Assembly: GCA_001770725.1 (NCBI GenBank)
Contig: MERU01000001.1
Location: forward strand, 124,001-188,000
Source of the DNA: Burkholderiales bacterium RIFCSPHIGHO2_01_FULL_63_240
Lineage (GTDB): Bacteria; Pseudomonadota; Gammaproteobacteria; Burkholderiales; Burkholderiaceae_C
Direction: 5' to 3'
Length of the DNA stretch: 64,000 nucleotides
How positions within the stretch are numbered: the stretch's first letter is position 1; each line of letters begins with the position of its first letter. Below the pieces are notes generated by a model. It saw only the letters and a list, made by a program, of their open reading frames with translations. It made no database searches and was not told the DNA's origin. The translations under genes and the position numbers were made by a program. This document shows positions 18,716 through 29,182 of this stretch, in pieces.

Positions 18716-18799
18716 GAAGGCCCCTCCATCGAAATGTGGAGCCCCCAAGTTAAGGCCGCCTGACGTTCACGTCATCGGTGAAAGCCAGGGGATGGCTTG

Positions 18800-19936
18800 T
18801 CAGCCGGCGGCGTCGATGGCGTCGAGCGCCTGCTTGAGGTGCTGCACTGAACGAGCAACGTCGTGCCACTTCTCCAGGCCGAACAGGCCGACGCGGAAGG
18901 TGCGGAAGTCGGCCGGCTCGTCGCACTGCAGGGGCACGCCGGCGGCGGTCTGCAGGCCCAGGGCCAGGAACTTCTTGCTGCTTTGGATGTCGGGGTCGGT
19001 GGTGTGGCTGACCACCACGCCGGGCGCCTGGAAGCCTTCGGCCGCGACGCTGGGGTAGCCGTGGCTCACCATCAGCGCACGCACCTGTGCGCCCAGGGCG
19101 ACCTGCTCCTGGCGCACCTTCTCGTAGCCGTAGGCTTCGGTCTCGGCCATGGCGTCGCGCAGGCGCAGCAGGGCGTCGGTGGGCAGCGTGGAGTGGTAGG
19201 CGTGGCCGCCACCTTCGTAGGTCTCCATGATCTGCAGCCACTTCTTGAGGTCCATCGCGAAGGTGGTGCTCTGCGTGGCGTCGATGGCCGCGCGGGCGCG
19301 CTCGCTGAGCATGACCATGGCGCAGCACGGCGAGCTGCTCCAGCCCTTTTGCGGCGCGCTGATGAGGATGTCGACGCCGGTGGCCTTCATGTCGACCCAC
19401 ATGGCGCCGGAGGCGATGCAGTCGAGCACGAACAGGCCGCCCACTTCGTGCACGGCATCGGCCACGGCCTTGAGGTAGTCGTCGGGCAGGATCATGCCGG
19501 CGGCCGTCTCGACGTGCGGCGCGAACACGAGCGCGGGCTTTTCGCGGCGGATGGTGGCAACGACTTCGTCGATGGGCGCGGGGGCCCAGGCGGCCTGCGG
19601 GCCGTCGGCGATGCGGCGGGCCTTGAGCACGGTGTGGGTGGCCGGGATCGAGCCCATGTCGAAGATCTGCGTCCAGCGGTAGCTGAACCAGCCGTTGCGG
19701 ATGACGAGCACGTGCTTGCCATGCGCGAACTGGCGCGCAACCGACTCCATGCCGAAGGTGCCACTGCCCGGCACCAGCACGGCCGAGTGCGCGTGGTAGA
19801 CGCGCTTGAGCATGGCGGAGATGTCCGTCATCACGCCCTGGAAGCGCTTGGACATGTGGTTGAGTGCGCGGTCGGTGTAGACGACCGAGAACTCGAGCAG
19901 ACCGTCGGGATCGATGGAAGGAAGCAGGCCGGGCAT
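18800..19936 (-). CDS. Class V aminotransferase (alanine-glyoxylate/serine-pyruvate type)
   Basis: 378-residue fold-type I PLP enzyme. The PLP lysine is in SAPQKGWSSSP, the Asp contacting the PLP ring in LFVLDCIASGAMWVD, and the glycine-rich VLVPGSGTFGMESVARQ binds phosphate. The closest family is alanine-glyoxylate/serine-glyoxylate transaminase, but amino donor and acceptor cannot be decided from the sequence. It stands alone between unrelated genes. Confidence 0.9.
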   Translation of the reverse strand: MPGLLPSIDPDGLLEFSVVYTDRALNHMSKRFQGVMTDISAMLKRVYHAHSAVLVPGSGTFGMESVARQFAHGKHVLVIRNGWFSYRWTQIFDMGSIPATHTVLKARRIADGPQAAWAPAPIDEVVATIRREKPALVFAPHVETAAGMILPDDYLKAVADAVHEVGGLFVLDCIASGAMWVDMKATGVDILISAPQKGWSSSPCCAMVMLSERARAAIDATQSTTFAMDLKKWLQIMETYEGGGHAYHSTLPTDALLRLRDAMAETEAYGYEKVRQEQVALGAQVRALMVSHGYPSVAAEGFQAPGVVVSHTTDPDIQSSKKFLALGLQTAAGVPLQCDEPADFRTFRVGLFGLEKWHDVARSVQHLKQALDAIDAAG

Positions 19937-20023
19937 GGGTTGGCGTGTGCAGTCAATGTGTTGATTTCAGCGTAGCACACGCCCCTGACAAACTCGCGTC
20001 AGGCTATCCCTTGACCCCGACGT

Positions 20024-23000
20024 TCATGCAGCCACCGCCTGCTTGTGAAACAAGCGGTCCAGCCCGAGGTAGACCACCGGCGTCGTGTAGAGCGTGAGCA
20101 CCTGGCTGAGCAGCAGGCCGCCCACCACGGCATAGCCCAGCGGCTGGCGCAGCTCAGCCCCCGTGCCAAAGCCCAGCATCAGCGGGATGGCCGCCAGCAA
20201 GGCCGCCAGCGTCGTCATCATGATGGGCCGAAATCGCACCACGCAAGCACGCTCGATGGCCTCGCGCGGGCTCAGGCCTTGTTCGCGCTGGGCCTGCAGG
20301 GCGAAGTCGACCATCATGATCCCGTTCTTCTTGACGATGCCGATCAGCAGCACCACGCCGATGAGCGCCATGATGGAGAAGTCCTGGCCACTGATCCACA
20401 AGGCTGCCACCGCGCCGATGCCGGCCGACGGCAGCGTCGAGAGGATGGTCAGCGGGTGCACGAAGCTCTCGTAGAGCACGCCCAGGATGATGTAGACCGC
20501 CAGCAGCGCCGCCAGGATCAGGAAGGGCTGGGTGGCCAGCGAGTCCTGGAAGGCCTGGGCCGCGCCCTGGAAGCGCCCGCTGACGCTGTCGGGCACCTGC
20601 AGCTCCTGGCGGACGTCGTTGAGCAGCTTGACGGCGTCACCCAGGGCCACGCCCGGCGCGAGGTTGAACGACAGGTTCACCGCGGGCGACATGCCCAGGT
20701 GGTTGATGCTGACAGCACCGGTCTCGGGCGGCTCCAGGCGGGCGACTTCGGCCAGCGGCACCATCTGCCCGGTCTTGGCCGAGCGCAGGTGCAGCCAGTC
20801 CAGGCTGTCGGTCTGGCCGCGCAGGGCGGGGTCGATTTCGAGGATGACCTGGTACTGGTTCTGCTCGGTCTGGGTCTCGGCGATCTGGCGCTGGCCGTAG
20901 GCGCTGTAGAGCACCTGGTTGATGTCGTCGACGCTCAGGCCATGGCGGGCCGCGGCGGCGCGGTCGATGGTCAGGCGGGTGATGCCCGCGCCAAGTTGCA
21001 GGTCGTTGGAGACGTCGCGGAACTGGGGCATGCGCGCCAGGCGCTCGGTGAGTTGTTCGGCCCACTGCCCCAGGCTGGCACTGTCGTCGCCCAGCAGGGC
21101 GTACTGGTATTGCGTGCGCGGCGAGCCGGTGCCCAGGTTGATGTCCTGCGCGGCGCGCATGAACAGGGTGATGCCTGGCACCTGCGAGGTCTTGGCCCGC
21201 ACGCGGTCGATGAAGCCCTGGGCCGAGACGTCGCGCTCCGAGCGGTCCTTCAAGACGATGAAGAAACGGCCGCTGGAGACGCTGCTGCTGCCGCTGGTGG
21301 CGCCCACCGTCTGGTTGTAGCCCTGCACCGCTGGGTCCGCGTCGAGGATGCGAGCGAGCGCCGCGTGCTTCTCGACCATGGTCTCGTAAGAAGCGTCTTG
21401 TGCAGCCACCGTGGTGCCCAGCACGAAGGCCGTGTCCTGCAGCGGAAAGAAGCCCTTGGGGATGAGCGCGTAGGCCGCCACGGCCAGGCCCATGGTGGTG
21501 AAGAACAGGGCCAGCATCAGACGGCTGTGGTCGAGCGCCCAGCCCACGCTGCGGCCATAGGCATCGATCAGGCGCTGCACCCAGCCGCCTTCGTGGTGGG
21601 CCGGCGCGCGCGACATCCAGCGCGAGGCGAGCATGGGCGCCAGCGTCAGGGACGTGATCACCGACACCGCGATGGCCGCTGTGACGGTGACCGCGAACTC
21701 GCTGAACAGCCGCCCCACCACCCCGCCCATGAACAGCAGCGGGATGAAGGCCGCCACCAGCGAGACGCTGATGGACAACACGGTGAAGCCGATCTCGCCC
21801 GAGCCCTTGAGCGCCGCCTCGCGCATGGGCAGGCCGTTCTCGAGGTGGCGGTGGATGTTCTCGACCACCACGATGGCGTCGTCCACCACGAAGCCCATGG
21901 CGATGATCAGCGCCACCAGGGTCAGGTTGTTGAGGCTGAAGCCCAGCCGCTCCATGGCCGCCACCGTGGCGATCATGGACACGCCCAGCACCGCCGTGAC
22001 GATGACCGTGGCCGAGACCTGGCGCAAGAAGGCGCCCATCACCACGACGACGAGCACGAAGGTCAGCGCCAGCGTGAGCTCGACCTCGTGCAGCGAGGAT
22101 CGGATGGTGCGAGTGCGGTCGTTGAGCACCTCCACCGTGACGCTGGCGGGCAGGCGCGCGGCCAGCTCGGGCAGCGCGGCCTGGATGCGGTCGGCCGTGG
22201 CGACGATGTTGGCGCCAGGCTGACGGCGCACGATGATGCCCAGGCCCGGCTGGCCGTTCTGCCAGGCACCCACGAAGTCGTTCTCGGCGCCGGCGATGAC
22301 CTTGGCCACATCGCCGATGCGCACGGGCACGCCACTGCGGTCGACGATGGTGAGCTGCTCGTAGTCGCTGGCGTTGAAGAGCTGGTCGTTGGTGGCCAGG
22401 GTGCTGGTGCGGTCGGCACCCAGCAGCACGCCCTTGGGCTGGTTGACGCTGGCCTTTTGCACCACCGCGCGGATGTCGGCCAGGCTCAGGCCATGCGCCG
22501 CCAGGGCCGCGGGTGAGGCCTGGATGCGGATGGCAGGCTTGCGCTGCCCCGAAATGGCAACTTCGGAGACGCCGTCGATCTGACTGAGTCGCCGCGCCAG
22601 CACGGTCTCGGCCAGGTCACTGAGCTCGATCAGGCTGAGCACCTCCGACTGCATCTTCAGGATGAGCACGGGGCCGTCGGCCGGGTTGACCTTGCGCCAG
22701 GTGGGTGGCGACGGCATGTCGTCGGGCAGCTTGCCTTGCGTTGCATTGATGGCCGACTGCACTTCCTGCGCGGCCTCGTTGATGTCCTTGTCGAGTGTGA
22801 ACTGCAGCGTGATCGAGGTGCTGCCCAGCGAGCTGGTCGACGACATCTCGGTGACACCCGGGATGCCGCTCAGGCCCACCTCCAGCGGCGTGGCCACGGC
22901 AGAAGCCATGGTCTCGGGGCTGGCGCCGGGCAGGCGCGCGCTGATCTGGATGGTGGGGAACTCGGCCTGCGGCAGTGGCGCCACCGGCAGGCGCGGAAAG

Positions 23001-23164
23001 GCGAACAAGCCCAGCAGCACCAGGGCCAGGGTCAACAGCGTGGTGGCCACGGGGTGCGCGATGCACCAGGCGGACAGGCCACGGCCCACGGACGGCGCCG
23101 CGGACGGCAACGCAGCAGGCTCGGCGGCGGCGGGGGATGAGGAGGAAGACAGGTCCTGGGTCAT
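20024..23164 (-). CDS. RND multidrug efflux permease (HAE1/MdtB-MdtC type)
   Basis: 1046-residue inner-membrane proton antiporter with 12 helices and two large periplasmic loops. Landmarks: N-terminal helix with FPRLPVAPLPQAEFPTIQ, the TM4 proton-relay Asp pair in GFVVDDAIVVVEN, and KKNGIMMVDFALQAQ in the second half. ATG 23164 (MTQDLSSS) is preferred over an upstream in-frame start. Twenty-five bases after the adaptor gene, so a two-gene operon; no outer-membrane channel gene follows, so it probably borrows a TolC-like protein. Confidence 0.94.
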   Translation of the reverse strand: MTQDLSSSSSPAAAEPAALPSAAPSVGRGLSAWCIAHPVATTLLTLALVLLGLFAFPRLPVAPLPQAEFPTIQISARLPGASPETMASAVATPLEVGLSGIPGVTEMSSTSSLGSTSITLQFTLDKDINEAAQEVQSAINATQGKLPDDMPSPPTWRKVNPADGPVLILKMQSEVLSLIELSDLAETVLARRLSQIDGVSEVAISGQRKPAIRIQASPAALAAHGLSLADIRAVVQKASVNQPKGVLLGADRTSTLATNDQLFNASDYEQLTIVDRSGVPVRIGDVAKVIAGAENDFVGAWQNGQPGLGIIVRRQPGANIVATADRIQAALPELAARLPASVTVEVLNDRTRTIRSSLHEVELTLALTFVLVVVVMGAFLRQVSATVIVTAVLGVSMIATVAAMERLGFSLNNLTLVALIIAMGFVVDDAIVVVENIHRHLENGLPMREAALKGSGEIGFTVLSISVSLVAAFIPLLFMGGVVGRLFSEFAVTVTAAIAVSVITSLTLAPMLASRWMSRAPAHHEGGWVQRLIDAYGRSVGWALDHSRLMLALFFTTMGLAVAAYALIPKGFFPLQDTAFVLGTTVAAQDASYETMVEKHAALARILDADPAVQGYNQTVGATSGSSSVSSGRFFIVLKDRSERDVSAQGFIDRVRAKTSQVPGITLFMRAAQDINLGTGSPRTQYQYALLGDDSASLGQWAEQLTERLARMPQFRDVSNDLQLGAGITRLTIDRAAAARHGLSVDDINQVLYSAYGQRQIAETQTEQNQYQVILEIDPALRGQTDSLDWLHLRSAKTGQMVPLAEVARLEPPETGAVSINHLGMSPAVNLSFNLAPGVALGDAVKLLNDVRQELQVPDSVSGRFQGAAQAFQDSLATQPFLILAALLAVYIILGVLYESFVHPLTILSTLPSAGIGAVAALWISGQDFSIMALIGVVLLIGIVKKNGIMMVDFALQAQREQGLSPREAIERACVVRFRPIMMTTLAALLAAIPLMLGFGTGAELRQPLGYAVVGGLLLSQVLTLYTTPVVYLGLDRLFHKQAVAA

Positions 23165-23189
23165 GGTGGATTCCGGAGCTCGACCCGAC

Positions 23190-24389
23190 TCAGGGCTTGC
23201 CAGTGGAAGCGCCTTCGGCGACAGCCGCACCGCCCTCACCCACCAGCTTCACGCGCGACTTGGGCTTGAGGCGCGACTGCCCGTCCACCACCACCTGGTC
23301 GCCCGCCTTCAGGCCATCGGCGACCGGCTTGACGACCACCACCACATCGGACTGCCAGGCGGGCTGCACCGGCACCACCTGAGCCTCCCCCTGCACCACG
23401 CGCCACACGAAGGCGCCTTTGAGCCCGCGCTGCACCGCCTTGGCAGGCACCGTCAGGGCACCGGGCAGCGCACCGGTGTTCAGGCTCACGGTCACGAACT
23501 GGCCAGGCCAGAGGCGGTCGCCCGCCGGGGCCAGCTCGGCCTTGAGCCTGAGCGTGCCGGAGCCGGCGTCCACGGCGTTGTCGGCCGAACGCAGTCGGCC
23601 TTGTGCGATGCTGGCCGCGCCTTCGCGTTCGGACACGCTGACCACGGCGCCCTGGGGCTGCCCCAGCGCCGCGCGCACATCGGCCAGGCGAGCCTGGGGC
23701 ACGCTGAACACCACGGCCAGCGGCTCGGTCTGGGCCAGGGTCACGACGCCTTGTGCGTCGGAGGGGCGCACGATGTTGCCGACGTCCACCTGCCGCAACC
23801 CGACGCGGCCACTGAACGGCGCGGTGATGACGGTGTAGGACAGCTGGGTGCGAACCTGGCTCAGGCCGGCCTGCTGCGACTGGACCTGGGCACGCAACTG
23901 GGCCACCAGGGCCTGCTGCTGATCGCGCTGCTGGGTGGACACGGCGGACTGCTCGGCCAGCCCCTCGTAGCGCTTGAGGTCCAGTTCGGCCAGCTGCAGC
24001 TGCGCCTGCAGGCGCTTGAGCTCGGCTTCGGCCTGGGCCACCTGGGCCTGCAGGCTGCGGTCGTCGAGGCGGGCCAGCACCTGGCCTTGTTTGACCGGCT
24101 GCCCTTCGCTGAAGTTCACCTCGGTCAGCAGCCCTTCGATGCGGGCGCGCACCACCGCCTGGCGGGCGGCCTGCACCTGCCCGACGGCGCTGATGGTCAG
24201 GGGCTGATCCTGCACCACGGCCTGGGCCACGCGCACGGGCACCGCAGGGGCTTTGCCGGCACCGGCTTTCGGGTCGGTTTTCGGGCTCTGGGCCACCGAA
24301 GCCCGGTGGGGCCAAAGCACGAGCGCGGCGGTGCCGCAAGCGATGAGGACGCCGACGGCGATCCAGCGTCGAGGGGTCAGGGCAGGCAT
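23190..24389 (-). CDS. RND efflux periplasmic adaptor (membrane fusion protein)
   Basis: 399-residue HlyD/MdtA-like adaptor. N-terminal membrane anchor (WIAVGVLIACGTAALVLW), lipoyl half-motifs (VVRARIEGLLTEVNFSEGQ and FSGRVGLRQVDVGNIV), an alpha-helical hairpin rich in Gln/Ala/Leu, then beta-barrel and membrane-proximal domains. It bridges the permease encoded just downstream to an outer-membrane channel. An inverted repeat at 24394-24419 sits immediately upstream. Confidence 0.93.
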   Translation of the reverse strand: MPALTPRRWIAVGVLIACGTAALVLWPHRASVAQSPKTDPKAGAGKAPAVPVRVAQAVVQDQPLTISAVGQVQAARQAVVRARIEGLLTEVNFSEGQPVKQGQVLARLDDRSLQAQVAQAEAELKRLQAQLQLAELDLKRYEGLAEQSAVSTQQRDQQQALVAQLRAQVQSQQAGLSQVRTQLSYTVITAPFSGRVGLRQVDVGNIVRPSDAQGVVTLAQTEPLAVVFSVPQARLADVRAALGQPQGAVVSVSEREGAASIAQGRLRSADNAVDAGSGTLRLKAELAPAGDRLWPGQFVTVSLNTGALPGALTVPAKAVQRGLKGAFVWRVVQGEAQVVPVQPAWQSDVVVVVKPVADGLKAGDQVVVDGQSRLKPKSRVKLVGEGGAAVAEGASTGKP

Positions 24390-24393
24390 GGGT

Positions 24394-24419
24394 GATCAGG
24401 CTTCATGTGGCGCCTGATC
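24394..24419. promoter_or_regulatory. Inverted repeat upstream of the RND operon
   Basis: Perfect eight-base arms GATCAGGC (24394-24401) and GCCTGATC (24412-24419) with a 10-base spacer, starting five bases upstream of the adaptor ATG. Position fits an operator overlapping the leader or a translational stem-loop. No regulator gene is adjacent. Confidence 0.4.
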
Positions 24420-24520
24420 GTAAAGGCCCGCAGAACATTTGCCTGGCGCAGGGCCATGCAAAGATCGCGTAAAGGCATGCGCAAAGGGAGCTTGCGCGCC
24501 AACGCGAGCCCCCTTGGCCG

Positions 24521-25027
24521 TCAGCCCCGCCGCACGCGGCGCAACTCGTCGAGGATCAACAGAGCCGCCCCGATGGTGATGCCGCAGTCTGCGATGTTGA
24601 AGGCCGGGAAGTGCCCGCCCGGGAACATCGGCGACAGGAAGGACCAGTGGAAGTCCAGGAAGTCGACCACGTAGCCGTGAATCAAGCGGTCGATCACGTT
24701 GCCGATGGCGCCACCCAGGATCAGCGTCAGCGCCCAGGCGAACAGCTTTTGTCCACCATGCTGGCGCAGCATGTAGACGATGAAGCCCGTGGCCACCGCG
24801 CCCAGCCCCACGAAGAACCAGCGCTGCCAGCCCCCGGCGTGCGCCAGGAACGAGAACGCCGCACCCGTGTTGTGCACCCGCACGAGGTTGAAGAAGGACG
24901 TCACGGCCTGGCTGTGGCCGAGCTCGAACGCCCCGATGACCAGCACCTTGGTGAACTGGTCGAACAGGATGATGAGCGCGGCGATGCCCAGCCAGGGCCA
25001 CAGGGAGTTGCTGGAGGTCTTGGCCAT
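24521..25027 (-). CDS. lspA: Lipoprotein signal peptidase LspA
   Basis: 168-residue inner-membrane aspartyl protease that cuts prolipoproteins such as PilP and LptM. Four hydrophobic helices; catalytic Asp in [19 protein letters not shown] and the FNIADCGI segment. ATG 25027 (MAKTSSNS) lies two bases after the ileS stop; a longer in-frame start inside ileS is less likely. The ileS-lspA order is widely conserved. Confidence 0.95.
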   Translation of the reverse strand: MAKTSSNSLWPWLGIAALIILFDQFTKVLVIGAFELGHSQAVTSFFNLVRVHNTGAAFSFLAHAGGWQRWFFVGLGAVATGFIVYMLRQHGGQKLFAWALTLILGGAIGNVIDRLIHGYVVDFLDFHWSFLSPMFPGGHFPAFNIADCGITIGAALLILDELRRVRRG

Positions 25028-25029
25028 GG

Positions 25030-27984
25030 TCAGGCGTGCTCGCGGTGTTCGCCGGCGCCATGCAGGTTGCTGTCGCAACGACCGCAGATCGTCGGGTGCT
25101 CGGGGTTGACGCCAACGTCGTCACGGTAGTGCCAGCAGCGCTCGCACTTGACCGCATGCGAAGGGTTGACCTCGATTTGCGTCGAATGTCCTTCGGCCAG
25201 CTCGACCTCGGAGACGATGAGCACGAACTTCAGGTCGTCGCCCAGGCTGCGCAGGTCGGCCAGCAGGCGCGCGCCCTGCTCGTCTTTCGTGCCGATGGTG
25301 ATGAACAGCTTGGCCTGCAGCGAAGCGCCGACTTCCCCGCGCGTGCGCACGTCTTCGATGCGGCGGTTGGCCTCTTCGCGCAGCGCGCGGATGCGCGACC
25401 ACTTGGCCAGCAGCTCGGTGTCCTTGTCGGCCTCGTGGAAGTCCCAGTAGGTCTCGGTGAAGAGGCTGATGCTGGGGTTGTTCGGGCCCTTGAAGACCTG
25501 CCAGGCCTCTTCGGCCGTGAAGCTCAGGAAGGGCGCCATCCAGCGCAGCATGCCGTTCGTGATGTGCCACAGCGCGGTCTGCGCGGCGCGGCGGGCGTGG
25601 CTCTTGGCGGCGCTGGTGTAGAGCCGGTCCTTGAGCACGTCCAGGTAGAAGGCACCCAGGTCTTCCGAGCAGTAGACCTGCAGCTTGGCCACCACGGGGT
25701 GGAACTCGTAGCGCTCGTAGTGGGCCAGGACGTCTTCCTGCAGCTGCGAGGCACGGGCCAGCGCGTAGCGGTCGATCTCGAGCAGCTCCGTGAGCGGCAC
25801 GGCATCGGTGTCCGGGTTGAAGTCCGACGTGTTGGCCAGCAAAAAGCGCAGCGTGTTGCGGATGCGGCGGTAGCCGTCCACCACGCGGGCGAGGATCTTG
25901 TCGTCGATGCCCAGGTCACCCGAGTAGTCGGTCGAGGCCGCCCACAGGCGGATGATCTCGGCGCCCATCTTGTTGCTGATTTCTTGCGGCGCCACGGTGT
26001 TGCCCACCGACTTCGACATCTTGCGGCCCTGGCCGTCGACGGTGAAGCCGTGGGTCAGCAGGCCCTTGTAAGGCGCGCGGCCGTAGATGGCACAGGCGGC
26101 CAGCAGCGAGCTGTGGAACCAGCCGCGGTGCTGGTCGTGGCCTTCGAGGTAGAGGTCGGCCTCGGGGCCATCGGCGTGGCCCGCCAGTGCGTGGCTGCCA
26201 CGCTCGCTGTTGAGCACGTGGAAGAAGGTGGTGCCTGAGTCGAACCACACGTCGAGGATGTCGGTGGACTTGCTGTACTCGGCGGCCTGCTCACCCAGCC
26301 AGTCGGCGGGATCGAGCTTGGACCAGGCCTCGACGCCGCCCTGCTCCACCAGTTGCGCGGCGCGCTCCATCAGCGCGGGCGTGTCGGGGTGCAGCTCGCC
26401 CGTGACCTTGTGCAGGAAGAAAGGCAGCGGCACGCCCCAGTTGCGCTGGCGGCTGATGCACCAGTCGGGCCGGTTGGCGATCATGTCGCGCAGGCGTGCG
26501 CGGCCGTTCTCGGGGTAGAAGGTGGTCTGGTCGATGGCGTCCAGCGCGGTCTGGCGCAAGGTCTTGGGGGCCTTGTCGACGGTGAAGACGCCCTCGCCTT
26601 CGTCCATGCGCACGAACCACTGCGCCGCGGCGCGGAAGATCACCGGCGTCTTGTGGCGCCAGCAGTGCGGGTAGCTGTGCTCGATGGTCCTGGTCGACAG
26701 CAGGCGGCCGTTGTCCTTCAAGGTCTCCAACACCACCGGGGCGGCCTTCCAGATGTGCTGGCCACCGAACAGCGGCAGCTCGGCTTCGTAAACACCGTTG
26801 CCCTGCACAGGGTTGAGGATGTCGTCGAACTTCATGCCGTGGGCCACGCAGCTGTTGAAGTCGTCCACGCCATAGGCGGGCGCGGCGTGCACGATGCCGG
26901 TGCCGTCTTCGGCACTGACGTAATCGGCCAGGTAGACGGGGCTTTCACGGTCGTAACCCGCGTGCACGTGGGCCAGCGGGTGCTTGAACTTCAGGCCTTC
27001 GAGCTTGGCGCCCTCGGTGGTGGCGAGCACCTTGCAGTCATCGGCCGCGAAGCCGTAGCGCTCGCAAGCCTTCTCGACCAGCGACTCGGCCAGCACCAGC
27101 AGGCCCTTGGGCGTGTCGACCAGGGCGTAGCTCAGCTCGGCGTGCACGTTGAGCGCCTGGTTGGCCGGGATGGTCCACGCGGTGGTGGTCCAGATCACGG
27201 CGAAGGCTTCCTTGCTCAAGGCAGGCAGGCCGAAGGCGGCGGCGAGCCTATCCGGCGCGGCGCTCAGGAAGGCCACGTCCAGCGTCTGCGACTTCTTGTC
27301 GGCGTACTCGATCTCGAACTCGGCCAGCGAGGAGCCGCAGTCGAAGCACCAGTACACGGGTTTGAGCCCCCGGTACACGTGGCCGCGGTCCATGATCTTC
27401 TTGAGCGCACGGATCTCGTTGGCCTCGTTGCCGAAGTTCATCGTCAGGTAGGGGTGGGACCAGTCGCCCAGCACGCCCAGGCGCTTGAAGTCGGTGCGCT
27501 GGCCGTCGATCTGCTCGGCGGCGTAGGCGCGGGCCTTGGCCTGAACGTCGCCCCTGCTGAGGTTGCGCCCGAAGGTCTTCTCGATCTGATTCTCGATGGG
27601 CAGGCCGTGGCAGTCCCAGCCGGGCACGTAGATGGCGTCCAGGCCCTGGAGCTGGCGCGCCTTGACGATCATGTCCTTGAGCACCTTGTTGACGGCGTGC
27701 CCGATGTGGATGTTGCCGTTGGCATAGGGCGGGCCGTCGTGCAGCACGAACTTCGGCGCGCCCTGGCGGGCGGCGCGCAGCTTGCCGTACAGGTCGTTCT
27801 TTTCCCACTCGGCCACCCAGAGCGGCTCGCGCTTGGGCAGGTCCCCCCGCATCGGGAAGGGGGTGTCGGGCATGTTCAAGGTGGCGCGGTACTTCGACTC
27901 GGGCACCGACTCGGATGGCTTGCCGCCACCCTTCTTGGCATCTGGTTGGCCCTTGCCGGGCTGGGTGCTGGTGTCTTGGCTCAT
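25030..27984 (-). CDS. ileS: Isoleucyl-tRNA synthetase
   Basis: 984-residue class Ia synthetase. HIGH motif in [17 protein letters not shown] motif in [10 protein letters not shown], a CP1 editing domain between them, and a C-terminal zinc finger with two CxxC pairs (CERCWHY and CGRCDSN). About 30 extra N-terminal residues rich in Lys/Gly/Ser precede the catalytic core. Followed at two bases by lspA; ribF lies 195 bases upstream on the same strand, a common ribF-ileS-lspA arrangement. Confidence 0.97.
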   Translation of the reverse strand: MSQDTSTQPGKGQPDAKKGGGKPSESVPESKYRATLNMPDTPFPMRGDLPKREPLWVAEWEKNDLYGKLRAARQGAPKFVLHDGPPYANGNIHIGHAVNKVLKDMIVKARQLQGLDAIYVPGWDCHGLPIENQIEKTFGRNLSRGDVQAKARAYAAEQIDGQRTDFKRLGVLGDWSHPYLTMNFGNEANEIRALKKIMDRGHVYRGLKPVYWCFDCGSSLAEFEIEYADKKSQTLDVAFLSAAPDRLAAAFGLPALSKEAFAVIWTTTAWTIPANQALNVHAELSYALVDTPKGLLVLAESLVEKACERYGFAADDCKVLATTEGAKLEGLKFKHPLAHVHAGYDRESPVYLADYVSAEDGTGIVHAAPAYGVDDFNSCVAHGMKFDDILNPVQGNGVYEAELPLFGGQHIWKAAPVVLETLKDNGRLLSTRTIEHSYPHCWRHKTPVIFRAAAQWFVRMDEGEGVFTVDKAPKTLRQTALDAIDQTTFYPENGRARLRDMIANRPDWCISRQRNWGVPLPFFLHKVTGELHPDTPALMERAAQLVEQGGVEAWSKLDPADWLGEQAAEYSKSTDILDVWFDSGTTFFHVLNSERGSHALAGHADGPEADLYLEGHDQHRGWFHSSLLAACAIYGRAPYKGLLTHGFTVDGQGRKMSKSVGNTVAPQEISNKMGAEIIRLWAASTDYSGDLGIDDKILARVVDGYRRIRNTLRFLLANTSDFNPDTDAVPLTELLEIDRYALARASQLQEDVLAHYERYEFHPVVAKLQVYCSEDLGAFYLDVLKDRLYTSAAKSHARRAAQTALWHITNGMLRWMAPFLSFTAEEAWQVFKGPNNPSISLFTETYWDFHEADKDTELLAKWSRIRALREEANRRIEDVRTRGEVGASLQAKLFITIGTKDEQGARLLADLRSLGDDLKFVLIVSEVELAEGHSTQIEVNPSHAVKCERCWHYRDDVGVNPEHPTICGRCDSNLHGAGEHREHA

Positions 27985-28179
27985 GGCGATCTCAGGGTCC
28001 GACCGCGGCCCAGGCGTGCGTCTGTCTTCAACGCACCCCGTCTGCCACGGTCATGGGGGATTCGGGTGCATCGACCTGTGAAGCAGGCCGATGCGAAGGC
28101 GACGTCAGGCGGGCGAGACCTGCACACCGTCCAGGGTCTGTCGGCGCCAGGCCGGCAGCTCGCGGACGGGCCGCCCGCG

Positions 28180-29166
28180 TCAAATTCGGTCGCGGGTGGT
28201 CTGTCTGCCCTGGGCCTGGAAGAAGGCCTTGGCGTCGGCGATGTCCTTGTGGATGGCCGCCTGCAATGCGTCCAGCCCGTCGTAGCGGGCTTCGTCTCGG
28301 AGTTTGTGCAGCAGTTCCACCCGGACGATTTTACCGTAGCCCCCTTCGAGGCCCAGATCGGTCGGCCAGTCGAAGCAGTGGACCTCCAGCAGCACGCGCC
28401 CTGCCTCGGTCACCGTGGGGCGCACGCCCAGGCTGGCCACGCCCTCCAGGGGCCCATCGGCCAGGCCGTGGGTGCGCACCACAAAGATGCCGGTGGTGGC
28501 GGGTTTTTCATGGCCGAAGCGGACGTTGAGCGTGCGGCAATCGAGGCTTCGACCCAGCTTCTGGCCGTGCACGACGTGGCCGCTGACGGTGTAAGGGCGC
28601 CCCAGGAGCATGGCCACCCGGGCCATGTCGCCAGCCTTGAGCGCCTCGCGCACCACCGAGGACGACACCCGCAGGCCATGCACCTCGTAGCTCATCATCC
28701 GGGCGACGTCAAAACCCTGGGCGTCGCCAGCGGCGTCGAGCGTGGCGTAGTCACCCGCCCGCCTGGCGCCAAAGCGGAAGTCGTCGCCCACCAGCACGTA
28801 GCGGGCGTGCAGGCCCGACACGATCACCTGCTGAATGAAGTCCTGCGGGCTGAGCGCCACCAGGCGTGCGTCAAAGGGCAGGATCACCACCTGGTCCACC
28901 CCGCATCGCTCCAACTCCGAGAGCTTGTCGCGCAGGGTGGCGATGCGCGCGGGCGCCAGCTCAGGCTTGCCAGCCAGGGTGGCGAAGTAGTCACGCGGAT
29001 GCGGCTCGAAGGTCAGCACGGTGGCGGGCAGGCCGCGGTGCTGGGCCTCGCTGCGCAACAGCGCCAGCATGGCCTGGTGCCCGCGGTGGACGCCGTCGAA
29101 ATTGCCGATCGTCAGGGCGCAGGCTGGCGCCAGTGCCGCATGGTGGAAACCGCGAAAGACTTGCAT
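28180..29166 (-). CDS. ribF: Bifunctional riboflavin kinase/FAD synthetase RibF
   Basis: 328-residue enzyme making FMN from riboflavin and FAD from FMN. N-terminal nucleotidyltransferase with TIGNFDGVHRGHQAML and VLVGDDFRFGARRAGD; C-terminal riboflavin kinase with GHVVHGQKLGRSLDCRT and the PTVTEAGRVLLEVHCFD region. It heads the ribF-ileS-lspA set. The 195 bases between it and ileS show no RNA motif or ORF I can support. Confidence 0.95.
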   Translation of the reverse strand: MQVFRGFHHAALAPACALTIGNFDGVHRGHQAMLALLRSEAQHRGLPATVLTFEPHPRDYFATLAGKPELAPARIATLRDKLSELERCGVDQVVILPFDARLVALSPQDFIQQVIVSGLHARYVLVGDDFRFGARRAGDYATLDAAGDAQGFDVARMMSYEVHGLRVSSSVVREALKAGDMARVAMLLGRPYTVSGHVVHGQKLGRSLDCRTLNVRFGHEKPATTGIFVVRTHGLADGPLEGVASLGVRPTVTEAGRVLLEVHCFDWPTDLGLEGGYGKIVRVELLHKLRDEARYDGLDALQAAIHKDIADAKAFFQAQGRQTTRDRI

Positions 29167-29182
29167 GGGGCAGATTATCGGC

